Shown here: positions 33,246 to 41,561 of the stretch, piece after piece
Numbering within the stretch: position 1 is the first letter of the stretch
Layout: each line of letters begins with the position of its first letter
NCBI GenBank assembly: GCA_012521995.1
Contig: JAAYLH010000076.1
Location: forward strand, 1 to 43,448
Source: Bacteroidales bacterium
Lineage (GTDB): Bacteria > Bacteroidota > Bacteroidia > Bacteroidales > UBA7960
Length of the DNA: 43,448 nucleotides
Reading direction: 5' to 3'
The notes under the pieces: generated by a model
What the model saw: the letters and a program-made list of their open reading frames with translations, nothing else
The model's database searches: none
What the model was told of the DNA's origin: nothing
Program-made: the position numbers and the translations under genes

Positions 33246-34250
33246 ATGCGACATTACAACATCCCGTTTTTCATCCCTGAGCTGGGTTGCCCGCATCAGT
33301 GCGTGTTCTGCGACCAGCACAGGATATCAGGCACCCCAAAAGTCCCCCGTCCTAAGGAACTTAGTTCGCAGGTTGAGGCTTATCTGGCCACCTTCCCTGA
33401 TGGGGAGAAACAGGTGGAGATCGCGTTTTTCGGGGGAAACTTCACCGGACTGCTCCCTGAAGAACAGGAAGCCTACCTGGCCGCCACAACACCCTGGCTT
33501 AGGGATGGAAAAGTGCAGGGCATCCGCCTTTCAACGCGGCCCGACTACATTAGCAGGGAAAACCTGGAGTTGTTGAAAAGGTTTGGGGTGAGCAGTATTG
33601 AGTTGGGGGCACAGTCGATGGATGAGGAAGTCTTAAGACTTTCGGGTCGGGGACATACCGCCAGGCAGGTGGAGGAAGCGGCAAGCCTGATCCTGGCCCA
33701 TGGTTTCCGGCTGGGGCTTCAAATGATGACCGGCTTGCCGGGCGATACCAAGGAGAAAACCCTTTTTACTGCCCGCCGCATCGTGGAGCTTGGAGCTGTG
33801 GAAACCCGTATCTACCCCACGCTGGTAATAGAGGGCACCCATCTGGCGAAGCTATACCGTGAAGGATCGTATGAGCCCCTGAATCTGGAAGAAACTGTGG
33901 AGCGTTGTAAACACCTGGTACTGATTTTTGAACAACACAAGGTTAAGATCCTGCGACTGGGCTTGCACCCCTCGGAAGGGCTGATCAACGGCAACGATTT
34001 GCTGGCAGGCCCCTTTCACTCCGCCCTTAAGGAGGTGGTGGAAACTGCCATATGGGGGGAATTATTCAGGGAGGCCTATGCTCAATGGCAGGGAACTTCG
34101 GTGTGCATCAGGGTTTCGCCCAAAGCCCTTAACGCAGCCATTGGGCATCATGCTTCAAACAGGAAATGGCTTGAACAGGTTTTCAAGAAAGTAAATTTTA
34201 ATGCCGATCCGGCACTTAAAGGGAGGGAATATCGTGCTGATCCTTGCTGA
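33246..34250 (+). CDS. Radical SAM protein with Elp3-like layout
   Basis: A 334-residue radical SAM enzyme. The [4Fe-4S] motif CPHQCVFC uses Cys15, Cys19 and Cys22, close to the N-terminus. IAFFGGNFTGL is the glycine-rich SAM strand, followed by STRPDYI, IELGAQSMDEEVL and GLQMMTGLPGDT. This pattern is that of the Elp3/YhcC-type radical SAM group with a C-terminal Radical_SAM_C-like part. It lacks the acetyltransferase domain of true Elp3. The substrate is unknown. The 3' end overlaps the downstream DUF6873-like gene by 17 or 50 nt, depending on that gene's start, so the two are translationally coupled. Confidence 0.9.
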   Translation: MRHYNIPFFIPELGCPHQCVFCDQHRISGTPKVPRPKELSSQVEAYLATFPDGEKQVEIAFFGGNFTGLLPEEQEAYLAATTPWLRDGKVQGIRLSTRPDYISRENLELLKRFGVSSIELGAQSMDEEVLRLSGRGHTARQVEEAASLILAHGFRLGLQMMTGLPGDTKEKTLFTARRIVELGAVETRIYPTLVIEGTHLAKLYREGSYEPLNLEETVERCKHLVLIFEQHKVKILRLGLHPSEGLINGNDLLAGPFHSALKEVVETAIWGELFREAYAQWQGTSVCIRVSPKALNAAIGHHASNRKWLEQVFKKVNFNADPALKGREYRADPC

Positions 34251-34917
34251 CGCCCGCTTTCCCGAAAGGGTAATGAGAAGCCTGGAAAGATACGGGCCGG
34301 TGGTGCCTTTCGCCAGCCAGGGAGTAGTTTATGAGTCCATCTCGGGCCATCCTGACATTTTCCTTTGCCCGATCCCCGGAGGCGTGGTGGCGGCTCCCAA
34401 TACGCCTGAAAACATACTGGAGGCTTTGGAAAACAACGGAACATCCCTCTTTTTGGGAAAAGAACCCTTGGGTAATGCCTACCCCGCCTCGGCACGTTAC
34501 AATGCCTTTACAGGGAAGGGTTGTCTGCTGCATCTCTTTGATATTACAGACGAAGTGATCCAGGCGCAAACCCAAGGGCTGGAAAAGATTCCCGTCAGGC
34601 AGGGATATGCCCGCTGCAGCCTGGTGGAAGCCGGGGGGCTTTTCATCACCAGCGACCGCGGCATAGAAAAAGCACTGAAGCAAAGCGGCAGGGAGACCTT
34701 TTACGTGGATTCCTCGCCCATTGTCCTACCCGCTCAGCCACATGGCTTTTTCGGGGGTTGCACCGGGGTGTGGGGACAACAGCTTTTTCTGGCAGGCAGC
34801 CTCGGGCATTTCCCTGAAGGGGAAAACCTTCAAAAAGCCTTGGGAGATAGGGAAGTAGAGATCATTGAACTGTATGAAGGCCCCCTGTGGGATGGGGGAA
34901 GCATACTTTTCCTTTAG
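34201..34917 (+). CDS. DUF6873-like (GME fold) protein of unknown function
   Basis: A 238-residue protein that resembles the DUF6873 / GME-fold family as I remember it (arginine deiminase-like barrel). Conserved-looking segments are ADARFPERVMRSLERYG, HPDIFLCPIPGGVV, KIPVRQGYARCSLVEAG, FITSDRGIEKAL and GFFGGCTGVWG. The Cys in GYARCS and the FGGC motif are candidate active-site residues, but this is a guess. The ATG at 34201 overlaps the radical SAM gene by 50 nt. GTG at 34234 follows a GGGAGGGAAT purine run and overlaps by only 17 nt, so it may be the real start. Coupling with the radical SAM gene suggests a common pathway. Confidence 0.8.
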   Translation: MPIRHLKGGNIVLILADARFPERVMRSLERYGPVVPFASQGVVYESISGHPDIFLCPIPGGVVAAPNTPENILEALENNGTSLFLGKEPLGNAYPASARYNAFTGKGCLLHLFDITDEVIQAQTQGLEKIPVRQGYARCSLVEAGGLFITSDRGIEKALKQSGRETFYVDSSPIVLPAQPHGFFGGCTGVWGQQLFLAGSLGHFPEGENLQKALGDREVEIIELYEGPLWDGGSILFL

Positions 34918-35096
34918 ATTGCCATGTGTTCCGGCTTAGCTTTAAAGGGTTGCAAGGGCATTATTCTTTGCGATTTCCAAAGCTGAAATCAATAAAGGCC
35001 ACCTCACCTCCTGACCAACTGACGGGCATTTACAGGAAATGGAAAGAGATAGCCAGAAAAAAATCTCATAAAATGCTTTTCCTATAAAAAAAGTAA

Positions 35097-35104
35097 TAAC
35101 TTTG
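35097..35104 (+). promoter_or_regulatory. -7 element of the membrane protein/regulator operon
   Basis: TAACTTTG fits TAnnTTTG exactly. The predicted transcription start falls at about 35110, directly at the AAAGTACTTT palindrome, so a bound protein would block initiation. Confidence 0.65.
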
Positions 35105-35110
35105 CATTAC

Positions 35111-35120
35111 AAAGTACTTT
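35111..35120. promoter_or_regulatory. Candidate operator AAAGTACTTT, copy 1
   Basis: A perfect 10-bp palindrome within ACAAAGTACTTTACTC, 6 nt after the -7 element and 12 nt before the membrane-protein ATG. The same core occurs at 36101-36110 before creD. The likely ligand is the winged-helix regulator encoded by this operon. Confidence 0.6.
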
Positions 35121-35132
35121 ACTCAAGAAAAA

Positions 35133-35801
35133 ATGGCTTCTCAAAATGAACACATTGAGCATCTGAGGGAGATCAGGTCGATCATGGAGCGTTCGTCGCA
35201 ATTTCTTTCCCTCAGCGGGCTGTCGGGGGTTTTTGCCGGTATCGTGGCACTGTTTGGGGCCCTGGTGGTTTACCTGTATCAATACGACTTCTACTTCGGG
35301 CGGTATTACCATGGCGGGGTATTTCTGCAGGAAGACCTGCTGACCGGGGAAGCGCTGCGAAATTTTTATGTGTTTACCCTTCTGACTGGTGCCATCGTTT
35401 TGGTTGTGGCCCTTGGGTTCGTTGTGTATTTCACCAACCGCAACGCGCGCAGGAAAAGGTTGCCCCGCTGGAATACAACAGTCCGCAGGATGCTCATCAA
35501 TTTGATAATCCCGTTGGCTGCCGGGGGAATGTTTTGCCTGGCGCTGCTCTATCACGGCTTGTTTTACCTTGTGGCCCCAGTTACCTTGATTTTTTACGGA
35601 CTGGCCCTTGTGAATGCCAGCAAATACACCCTGCGCGATATCCGTTACCTGGGCTTGCTGGAGATAGCCCTGGGGCTGGCGGCTTCCATCTGGGTCGGTT
35701 ACGGATTGATTGTTTGGGCCATTGGTTTCGGTTTGTTGCACATAGGCTACGGCTTAGCGATGTACTTAAAGTATGAAGGACCTGATAAACAAGCTCAATA
35801 A
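35133..35801 (+). CDS. Hypothetical six-helix membrane protein
   Basis: A 222-residue protein I cannot assign to a named family. The first 20 residues are polar (MASQNEHIEHLREIRSIMER). About six membrane helices follow, near SGLSGVFAGIVALFGALVVY, FTLLTGAIVLVVALGFVVYF, LIIPLAAGGMFCLALLY, LVAPVTLIFYGLALV, LGLLEIALGLAASIWV and GLIVWAIGFGLLHIGYGLAM. A basic loop (NRNARRKRLPRW) suggests an inside-facing turn. Its end overlaps the regulator gene by 29 nt, so the two are coupled. The arrangement of membrane protein plus regulator suggests a sensor/repressor pair that responds to an envelope state; this is inference. Confidence 0.85.
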   Translation: MASQNEHIEHLREIRSIMERSSQFLSLSGLSGVFAGIVALFGALVVYLYQYDFYFGRYYHGGVFLQEDLLTGEALRNFYVFTLLTGAIVLVVALGFVVYFTNRNARRKRLPRWNTTVRRMLINLIIPLAAGGMFCLALLYHGLFYLVAPVTLIFYGLALVNASKYTLRDIRYLGLLEIALGLAASIWVGYGLIVWAIGFGLLHIGYGLAMYLKYEGPDKQAQ

Positions 35802-36072
35802 GCACTTCGAGAGCCGGGTGCGCCTGGGGGTGATGTCGGTATTGATGGTCAATGACTGGGTGGACTTCAGCACCCTGAAAGAAGCCCTGGATATCACCGA
35901 CGGAAACCTTGCCAGCCACATCAAGGCGCTGGAGGGGGTCCGCTATATCGAAGTGAAAAAGCAATTCCTGGGCCGTAAGCCCAACACCAGCTACCGGGCA
36001 ACCCTTGAGGGCCGCACTGCCTTTGAGGATCACCTGAAAGCGCTGGAAAAACTCATTAACACGACTCCTTGA
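35773..36072 (+). CDS. Winged-helix transcriptional regulator (HTH_34 type)
   Basis: A 99-residue DNA-binding protein. After the helix KDLINKLNKHFESRVRLGVM comes the helix-turn-helix (STLKEALDITDGNLASHIKALE) and the wing (YIEVKKQFLGRKPNTSYRATLEG). This is the HTH_34 / 'winged helix DNA-binding' group related to ArsR and MarR regulators, which bind as dimers. It has no metal-binding Cys/His cluster, so metal sensing is unlikely. It overlaps the upstream membrane-protein gene by 29 nt and is followed after 62 nt by creD. Two identical palindromes, at 35111 and 36101, are its natural candidate sites, giving autoregulation and control of creD. Confidence 0.92.
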   Translation: MKDLINKLNKHFESRVRLGVMSVLMVNDWVDFSTLKEALDITDGNLASHIKALEGVRYIEVKKQFLGRKPNTSYRATLEGRTAFEDHLKALEKLINTTP

Positions 36073-36100
36073 TTTTTTTTATTTAATTACTCTGAATTTC

Positions 36101-36110
36101 AAAGTACTTT
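36101..36110. promoter_or_regulatory. Candidate operator AAAGTACTTT, copy 2
   Basis: The same perfect palindrome as at 35111, here in TTTCAAAGTACTTTTTCT, 24 nt before the creD ATG. The upstream element TGAATTTC (36093-36100) is a poor -7 match, so whether creD has its own promoter is uncertain. Confidence 0.6.
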
Positions 36111-36134
36111 TTCTTACTTAATTCAATATTAACC

Positions 36135-37469
36135 ATGACAGATAACCAAATGTCCTTTCTTGAAAAGAATGCAGCCATTTTAAAGGTTTTTACCATAGGC
36201 GTTCTGGCCCTCTTGCTGATGCTTCCTGTGGGGATGGTCACAAATCTGGTTACCGAGCGGCAGACACGCCAGGAAGAAGCCACCACAGAGATCGCTTTCA
36301 AATGGGGGGAAGCCCAGCAAATCACCGGCCCTGTGCTAAGCATTCCCTACGACACTTACGAGCTGAACAAAGAAGGTGAGCGGATCAACCTCAGCCGCAA
36401 CTACACCCATTACCTGCCAGAGACCCTCGACATCCGGGGCGTGCTGGTGCCCGAGATCCGCTACCGCGGCATCTTTGAGGTGCCGGTATATACAAGCAGG
36501 ATCAGGCTGGAGGGCTTTTTTGAAGCCCCTGAACTGAACATCAGTGAACCTCATGCAGAGATCCATTGGGATGAAGCCTTTTTGACGGTGGGCATCTCTG
36601 ATCTCAAGGGCATCAGCCAGGCCATTGACTTCATGTGGAACGGCCAGCCCAGGATGTGTGAACCGGGTACACGGATCAGTGGAATGATCCCAACGGGAGT
36701 CACCATTGCTGATCCACTGGTCGGAGCGCCTCCGGCCAATCCCTACCCTTTTGTCATCGAGCTTTCTTTAAACGGCTCGAAAAACCTGAGCTTCATACCA
36801 CTGGGTAGGGAGACCACTGCGGAGATCCAGTCTTCGTGGACCGATCCCGGATTTGACGGTGCTTTTCTTCCCGCACAAAGAGAAATAAGTGGGGAAGGAT
36901 TCAAGGCCGGCTGGCGGGTATTGGAATTAAACCGCAACTACCCGCAAGCCTGGACCAATCGCGACATCAACTTCGGGGCTTCTGCCTTTGGGGTAAACCT
37001 TGTGACTCCTTTAGAGACCTACCAGGTTACTGAGCGGTCCACCAAATATGCCATCCTGTTCATTGGCCTAACTTTCGTAGTGTTCTTTTTCATTGAGATC
37101 CTGCGCAAATTAAGGGTGCACCCCATTCAGTACATCCTGGTGGGATTTGGATTAAGCCTGTTCTATCTGTTGCTACTTTCCCTTTCTGAGCACCTGGGCT
37201 TTGGCATGGCTTATTTTGCGGCCAGCCTGGGAATCATTGTAATGATCGCAGGCTACGCCAGAAGCATTTTCAAGGACACCCGTTTGGCGCTGGTGATGGC
37301 GGCCTTTCTGGCAGTGCTTTATGGTTTCCTGTACATCCTCATTCAGATGGAAGACTTTGCCCTGCTGTTTGGTGCCATCGGGCTATTTGTCATCCTTTCG
37401 ATGGTGATGTACCTTTCACGGAAAGTCGACTGGTATGTCATCGGAGCATCGCAGAAGGAAGCAGAATAG
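36135..37469 (+). CDS. creD: CreD-family inner-membrane protein
   Basis: A 444-residue protein of the CreD family. One membrane helix lies near residues 14-36 (ILKVFTIGVLALLLMLPVGM). A large periplasmic domain (about 40-300) follows, including EIAFKWGEAQQITGPVLSIP and the middle section FGASAFGVNLVTPLETYQVTERSTKY, of which I cite only landmarks. Then come about six C-terminal helices. In Enterobacteria and Pseudomonas, CreD is the output of the CreBC two-component system and affects envelope integrity and beta-lactam response. Here no CreBC is present; control by the winged-helix regulator next door is suggested by the shared palindrome. The biochemical function of CreD is not established. 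Confidence 0.92.
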   Translation: MTDNQMSFLEKNAAILKVFTIGVLALLLMLPVGMVTNLVTERQTRQEEATTEIAFKWGEAQQITGPVLSIPYDTYELNKEGERINLSRNYTHYLPETLDIRGVLVPEIRYRGIFEVPVYTSRIRLEGFFEAPELNISEPHAEIHWDEAFLTVGISDLKGISQAIDFMWNGQPRMCEPGTRISGMIPTGVTIADPLVGAPPANPYPFVIELSLNGSKNLSFIPLGRETTAEIQSSWTDPGFDGAFLPAQREISGEGFKAGWRVLELNRNYPQAWTNRDINFGASAFGVNLVTPLETYQVTERSTKYAILFIGLTFVVFFFIEILRKLRVHPIQYILVGFGLSLFYLLLLSLSEHLGFGMAYFAASLGIIVMIAGYARSIFKDTRLALVMAAFLAVLYGFLYILIQMEDFALLFGAIGLFVILSMVMYLSRKVDWYVIGASQKEAE

Positions 37470-37587
37470 TATTCTGGTCAAGGGCTTCATAAAGCAAGGT
37501 GCTTCGGAACATTCATCTCCGGAGCGTTCTTATATTGGTTTCCAAAGCAGCAGGAATCTGAAAATATTTTGAAAGGAATAAAAGCTA

Positions 37588-38589
37588 TTACTTCATTGAC
37601 AGGGCAATCAGCTCAATCATCCGTGAGGAGTAGCCGAATTCATTGTCGTACCAGGCGAGGGTCTGCACAAAGTTGCCCCCGAGGACACGGGTGCTCAGGG
37701 CATCAAAAACGGCAGAATGCGGATTGCCTATCACGTCACTTGACACGATGGGATCCTCGGTGTACTGGATGATTCCCTTCATCTGGTTTTCGGCCGCCAT
37801 TTCAAAGAGACTGTTGACCTCTTCCACCGTTGTGTTCCTTTTCAGGATGGCGTTCAATTCCACATAGGAACCATCGGCTACGGGAACGCGGGTAGCGAAT
37901 CCATCGATCCTGTCCTGGAGCGAAGGCAGTATCTCTTTAGCAGCCTTGATGGCACTGGTGGTGGTGGGGATGATATTGTCGGCAGCATTGCGTGCCCTTC
38001 GCAGGTCGTGATGAGGCGAATCGATCACGTTCTGATTGTTAGTATAGGGGTGGACGGTGTTCATAAAGGCGCGGTCAATGCCGAAATGGTCATCAAGGAC
38101 TTTCAGCATAGGTGTCAGGCAGTTGGTGGTGCAGGAGGCATTGGAGATGATCTTCTGTTCAGCCGAAAGGCTGTGATGGTTGACGCCCAGTACCACCATA
38201 TTGTCGAGGCTTTCCTTGGGGGGACAGCTAAGGATCACCTTCTTCACCCCAGGGCGCAGATGCCCTTGCAGCATATCGCGCGTCAGAAACAATCCCGAGG
38301 ATTCCACAACCACATCTACCTGATGATCTTCCCAGGGAATCTTTTCGGGGTGGAAGAAGGAGTATTTTTTCATCGAGTGCCCGTTCACAAAAAGGGTATC
38401 GGATGACTCATCGCCTCGGACCTCACTTCCAAAGCGCCCGTGAACGGTGTCGTATTTCAGAAGGTGGACCAATGTTTTGAGTAACATAGGGTCGTTGACA
38501 GCCACCAGCTGCATATCATCGCGCTGTTGCATAAGCCTGAACACCAGACGGCCTATCCGGCCAAAACCATTGATTCCTACCCTGATCAT
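37588..38589 (-). CDS. gapA: Glyceraldehyde-3-phosphate dehydrogenase, type I
   Basis: Glycolytic enzyme that oxidises glyceraldehyde-3-phosphate to 1,3-bisphosphoglycerate. It has 333 residues from ATG 38589; the frame extends two codons to GTG 38595. The Rossmann motif INGFGRIGR, Asp33 in VNDP (favouring NAD+), catalytic Cys153 (ASCTTNC) and His180 are present. So are RVPVADGS and WYDNEFGYSSRM. The segment after His180 reads PYTNNQNVID, where most members have SYTNDQ, a small divergence in a usually conserved loop. It lies only 9 nt after parC and is probably cotranscribed with it. Confidence 0.97.
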   Translation of the reverse strand: MIRVGINGFGRIGRLVFRLMQQRDDMQLVAVNDPMLLKTLVHLLKYDTVHGRFGSEVRGDESSDTLFVNGHSMKKYSFFHPEKIPWEDHQVDVVVESSGLFLTRDMLQGHLRPGVKKVILSCPPKESLDNMVVLGVNHHSLSAEQKIISNASCTTNCLTPMLKVLDDHFGIDRAFMNTVHPYTNNQNVIDSPHHDLRRARNAADNIIPTTTSAIKAAKEILPSLQDRIDGFATRVPVADGSYVELNAILKRNTTVEEVNSLFEMAAENQMKGIIQYTEDPIVSSDVIGNPHSAVFDALSTRVLGGNFVQTLAWYDNEFGYSSRMIELIALSMK

Positions 38590-38598
38590 CTTCACATT

Positions 38599-41448
38599 TT
38601 ATATATCCAGGTCGAGCCTGATTTGTTTCTCCCGGTCACCGGGTTTGATACTGTCATCAGGCTTATCTGATTTCTTGCGGGGTTTTCTGGGGGGCTTGGG
38701 CTTGCCGTCTTCCTCCTCCCCTTCTTCCTTAGACTTTTCACCGGGCTCCTTCCCCGTAGGAACCTCCCCTTCCTGTCCAACGACCCATTCAAAGATAAGG
38801 CCGTCTTCACCACGGGATTCACCTTCAGTTTCAGTAGGTTCTTTGGCTGGTGTACCAGCTTGGGTTTCGGCCGAGTCTTCAGCATGGAGTTCCGGTTCAG
38901 CCTCTTCTTTACGCAGGGGCTCGAGCCATTCCATGGATTCTATTTCTCCCGGGGCTAGGCGTTTACCGCGGGCCTTGTAGCTTTTCACCGCAATAAAGTT
39001 CTCTGCATCAATTTCTTCACTGCAGGCAGGTTTTCGTGCGGTGGCAGCCAGGTTCACCTTCAGGCGGGGCCAAGCTTCGTCGCTCACCAGCAAAAGCTTA
39101 TTGTCGCGGTGCTCGCCAATGAAGCCAACGGGTTTTCCGTTGCCCTCGGGCTCAAAACGTTTCAGGTATTGGAAGCCCTGTTCCGCATCGAAGAACACGG
39201 CGGTAAGCACCAGCCCATCCTTCATCTTGCGCAGCAGCATCGGCTTCTCGTCGAAATGGGTGCTCAGGTCATAGCCAATGATGCGGTAAGTGCCATTGGC
39301 ATAAACAGCCAGCAGTTTGTCATCGCCCTTGAAGGCGCCCAGGTACGAACCCCGCTTGTCGGCATTCAGTCGCAGTACCGTCTCATCGAACCAAATATCC
39401 ATAGCCCCCAGTGTGGAAACCCCCTGATCCTTGAGTACCACTTTGCGTATGGGATGTTTGGTGACAAGGTTTCCGGCGGCACTGCGGCCCTTAATGGCCA
39501 AATCGGCGAAATCCAGATCGAAGACAGGCTTACGCAGTTTGGGTTTATGGCGCAGGTAAATGGTCACTACCTCGGCCTCCCCGTTTGGGTTAGGGGTGAA
39601 ATACAACACCTTGCTGCCCTTGGTGCCCTTGGTAAGATCGTATTCCTTGTCGCGGGTCACGCCCTTGACGGCAAAGCGCTTCATGAAAGAAGAGCCTTTG
39701 TTGCCGTCCTGGTAAATCATATTGTAAATGGTGCGATCATCGTTGCGCTCGAAGACGGCAATGTGTATGATGCCCTTGCCGACGAAGGACTTATCAGCCA
39801 CCTTGGTCACAAGAACCTTGCCGTCTTCACGAAAGACAATGATGTCGTCGATGTCGGAACAGTCGCAGACATACTCGTCCTTTTTCATGCTTGTGCCAGC
39901 AAAGCCTTCTTCACGGTTCACGTAAAGTTTTGCGTTGGCCACGGCCACACGGGTGGCTTCTATGGTATCAAACAGCCTTACCTCGGTCTTGCGCTCACGG
40001 CCCTTGCCGTATTTATCCCTGATGTGCTGGTAGTAGTCGATGGCATACTGCACCAGGTTTTCCAGGTGGTGGTTAACCTTTTCCAGTCTTTCCTCAAGAT
40101 TGGCCATCAGCTCATCGGCCCTGAAGGCATCGTAACGTGAGATGCGCTTGATCTTGATCTCCGTAAGTCTTGTAATATCGTCGCGGGTAATCTCTCGGTA
40201 GAACAGTTTCTTATAGGGGTTCAGGCCCTTGTCGATGGTCTCTATTACGCTCTCCCATGTCTCGCATTCCTCAATCTTCCTGTAGATGCGCTTCTCGATG
40301 AATATCTTCTCCAGGCTGGAATACAACAGTTGCTCGAGGAGTTCGTGCTTTTCAATCTCCAGTTCCCTGCGCAGGAGGTCCAGGGTATTGTTTACAGATA
40401 TCTTCAGCAATTCATTGACATCGAGGAAGCGGGGCTTATCCTGTTCGATGACGCAGGCGTTAGGAGAGATGCTGATTTCGCAGTCGGTAAAGGCGTACAG
40501 GGCGTCAATGGCCTGGTCAGGAGAAATGCCCGGCATCAGATGCACAAGTATCTCCACATTGGCTGCGGTATTATCCTCGATTTTGCGAATCTTGATCTTC
40601 CCCTTATCATTGGCGGCCACAATGCTGTCCATCACTCCGCCCGTAGTGGTGGCAAAGGGGATCTCAGTGATTACCAGGGTCTTCTTGTCGAGGATATTGA
40701 TGCGTGCGCGCACCCTCACCTTTCCACCCCTGAGGCCGCCGTTGTATTTCGAGAAATCGGCCATGCCCCCAGTTGAGAAATCGGGATAAATATCCGGTTC
40801 TTTGCCTTGCAGAAAACCAATGGAGGCGTCGATTAGTTCCACAAAGTTGTGCGGCAGGATCTTAGAAGCCAGCCCCACGGCGATACCTTCCACCCCCTGA
40901 GCCAGCAGCAAGGGGAATTTCACGGGAAGGGTGATGGGCTCCTTGTTGCGTCCATCATAGCTGGGCTTCCACAGCGTAGTCTTGGGGTTGAACAGGACCT
41001 CAAGGGCAAACTTGGAAGGTCTGGCTTCAATATACCTGGGGGCGGCAGCGCTATCCCCTGTCAGGATGTTTCCCCAGTTTCCCTGGGTATCGACCAGCAA
41101 ATCTTTCTGGCCCAGTTGCACAAGGGCGTCGCCAATGGACGCATCACCATGGGGGTGAAACTTCATTGTGTTGCCAATGATGTTAGCCACCTTGTTATAG
41201 CGTCCGTCATCCATTTCCTTCATGGAATGGAGGATACGGCGCTGCACAGGCTTAAGGCCATCACGAATCTCAGGAACGGCGCGTTCGAGGATTACATAGG
41301 AGGCATAGTCGAGAAACCAGTCCTTATACATCCCCGATAGCGGGGTTGTGGTATATTCGCTGGCAGAGGTATCCTGAGGCTGAACACCATCTGTGCCATC
41401 ATCATTGGGTTTTAGTGAATCCAGATTTTCGTCTTGAGAATTGCTCAT
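38599..41448 (-). CDS. parC: DNA topoisomerase IV subunit A
   Basis: Type IIA topoisomerase A subunit, 949 residues from ATG 41448; ATG 41469 would add seven. The DNA-cleaving tyrosine is Tyr139, preceded by Arg138 (AAPRYIEARPSKFA). The N-terminal winged helix reads YVILERAVPEIRDGLKPVQRRILHSM, cut here to landmarks YVILERAVP and GLKPVQRR. The GyrA-box (QRRGGKG-type) is absent, so decatenating topoisomerase IV fits better than gyrase. A C-terminal extension of about 130 residues is acidic, then Lys/Pro-rich (EEEDGKPKPPRKPRKK), and disordered-looking. parE is not adjacent. It has its own promoter (-7 at 41498-41505), and gapA follows. Confidence 0.93.
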   Translation of the reverse strand: MSNSQDENLDSLKPNDDGTDGVQPQDTSASEYTTTPLSGMYKDWFLDYASYVILERAVPEIRDGLKPVQRRILHSMKEMDDGRYNKVANIIGNTMKFHPHGDASIGDALVQLGQKDLLVDTQGNWGNILTGDSAAAPRYIEARPSKFALEVLFNPKTTLWKPSYDGRNKEPITLPVKFPLLLAQGVEGIAVGLASKILPHNFVELIDASIGFLQGKEPDIYPDFSTGGMADFSKYNGGLRGGKVRVRARINILDKKTLVITEIPFATTTGGVMDSIVAANDKGKIKIRKIEDNTAANVEILVHLMPGISPDQAIDALYAFTDCEISISPNACVIEQDKPRFLDVNELLKISVNNTLDLLRRELEIEKHELLEQLLYSSLEKIFIEKRIYRKIEECETWESVIETIDKGLNPYKKLFYREITRDDITRLTEIKIKRISRYDAFRADELMANLEERLEKVNHHLENLVQYAIDYYQHIRDKYGKGRERKTEVRLFDTIEATRVAVANAKLYVNREEGFAGTSMKKDEYVCDCSDIDDIIVFREDGKVLVTKVADKSFVGKGIIHIAVFERNDDRTIYNMIYQDGNKGSSFMKRFAVKGVTRDKEYDLTKGTKGSKVLYFTPNPNGEAEVVTIYLRHKPKLRKPVFDLDFADLAIKGRSAAGNLVTKHPIRKVVLKDQGVSTLGAMDIWFDETVLRLNADKRGSYLGAFKGDDKLLAVYANGTYRIIGYDLSTHFDEKPMLLRKMKDGLVLTAVFFDAEQGFQYLKRFEPEGNGKPVGFIGEHRDNKLLLVSDEAWPRLKVNLAATARKPACSEEIDAENFIAVKSYKARGKRLAPGEIESMEWLEPLRKEEAEPELHAEDSAETQAGTPAKEPTETEGESRGEDGLIFEWVVGQEGEVPTGKEPGEKSKEEGEEEDGKPKPPRKPRKKSDKPDDSIKPGDREKQIRLDLDI

Positions 41449-41497
41449 AACAATGGTTGAACCAAGCATTCGGGTCTTCCCATTTGGAAAACCGCTG

Positions 41498-41505
41498 CAA
41501 AGTTA
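41498..41505 (-). promoter_or_regulatory. -7 element of the parC-gapA unit
   Basis: Minus-strand TAACTTTG matches TAnnTTTG exactly, 28 nt before ATG 41469 and 49 nt before ATG 41448. No -33 element at the right distance. Confidence 0.55.
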
Positions 41506-41561
41506 ACAATAAAAATCTTCCTCGGATAGGCTGAAAGCCAAAGGAAATTGACAATTTTTAC

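Noticed and set aside
39109-40140. Plus-strand open frame (343 codons) inside parC
   Set aside because: It lies fully antisense to parC, whose motifs and length are clear. No recognisable protein pattern.
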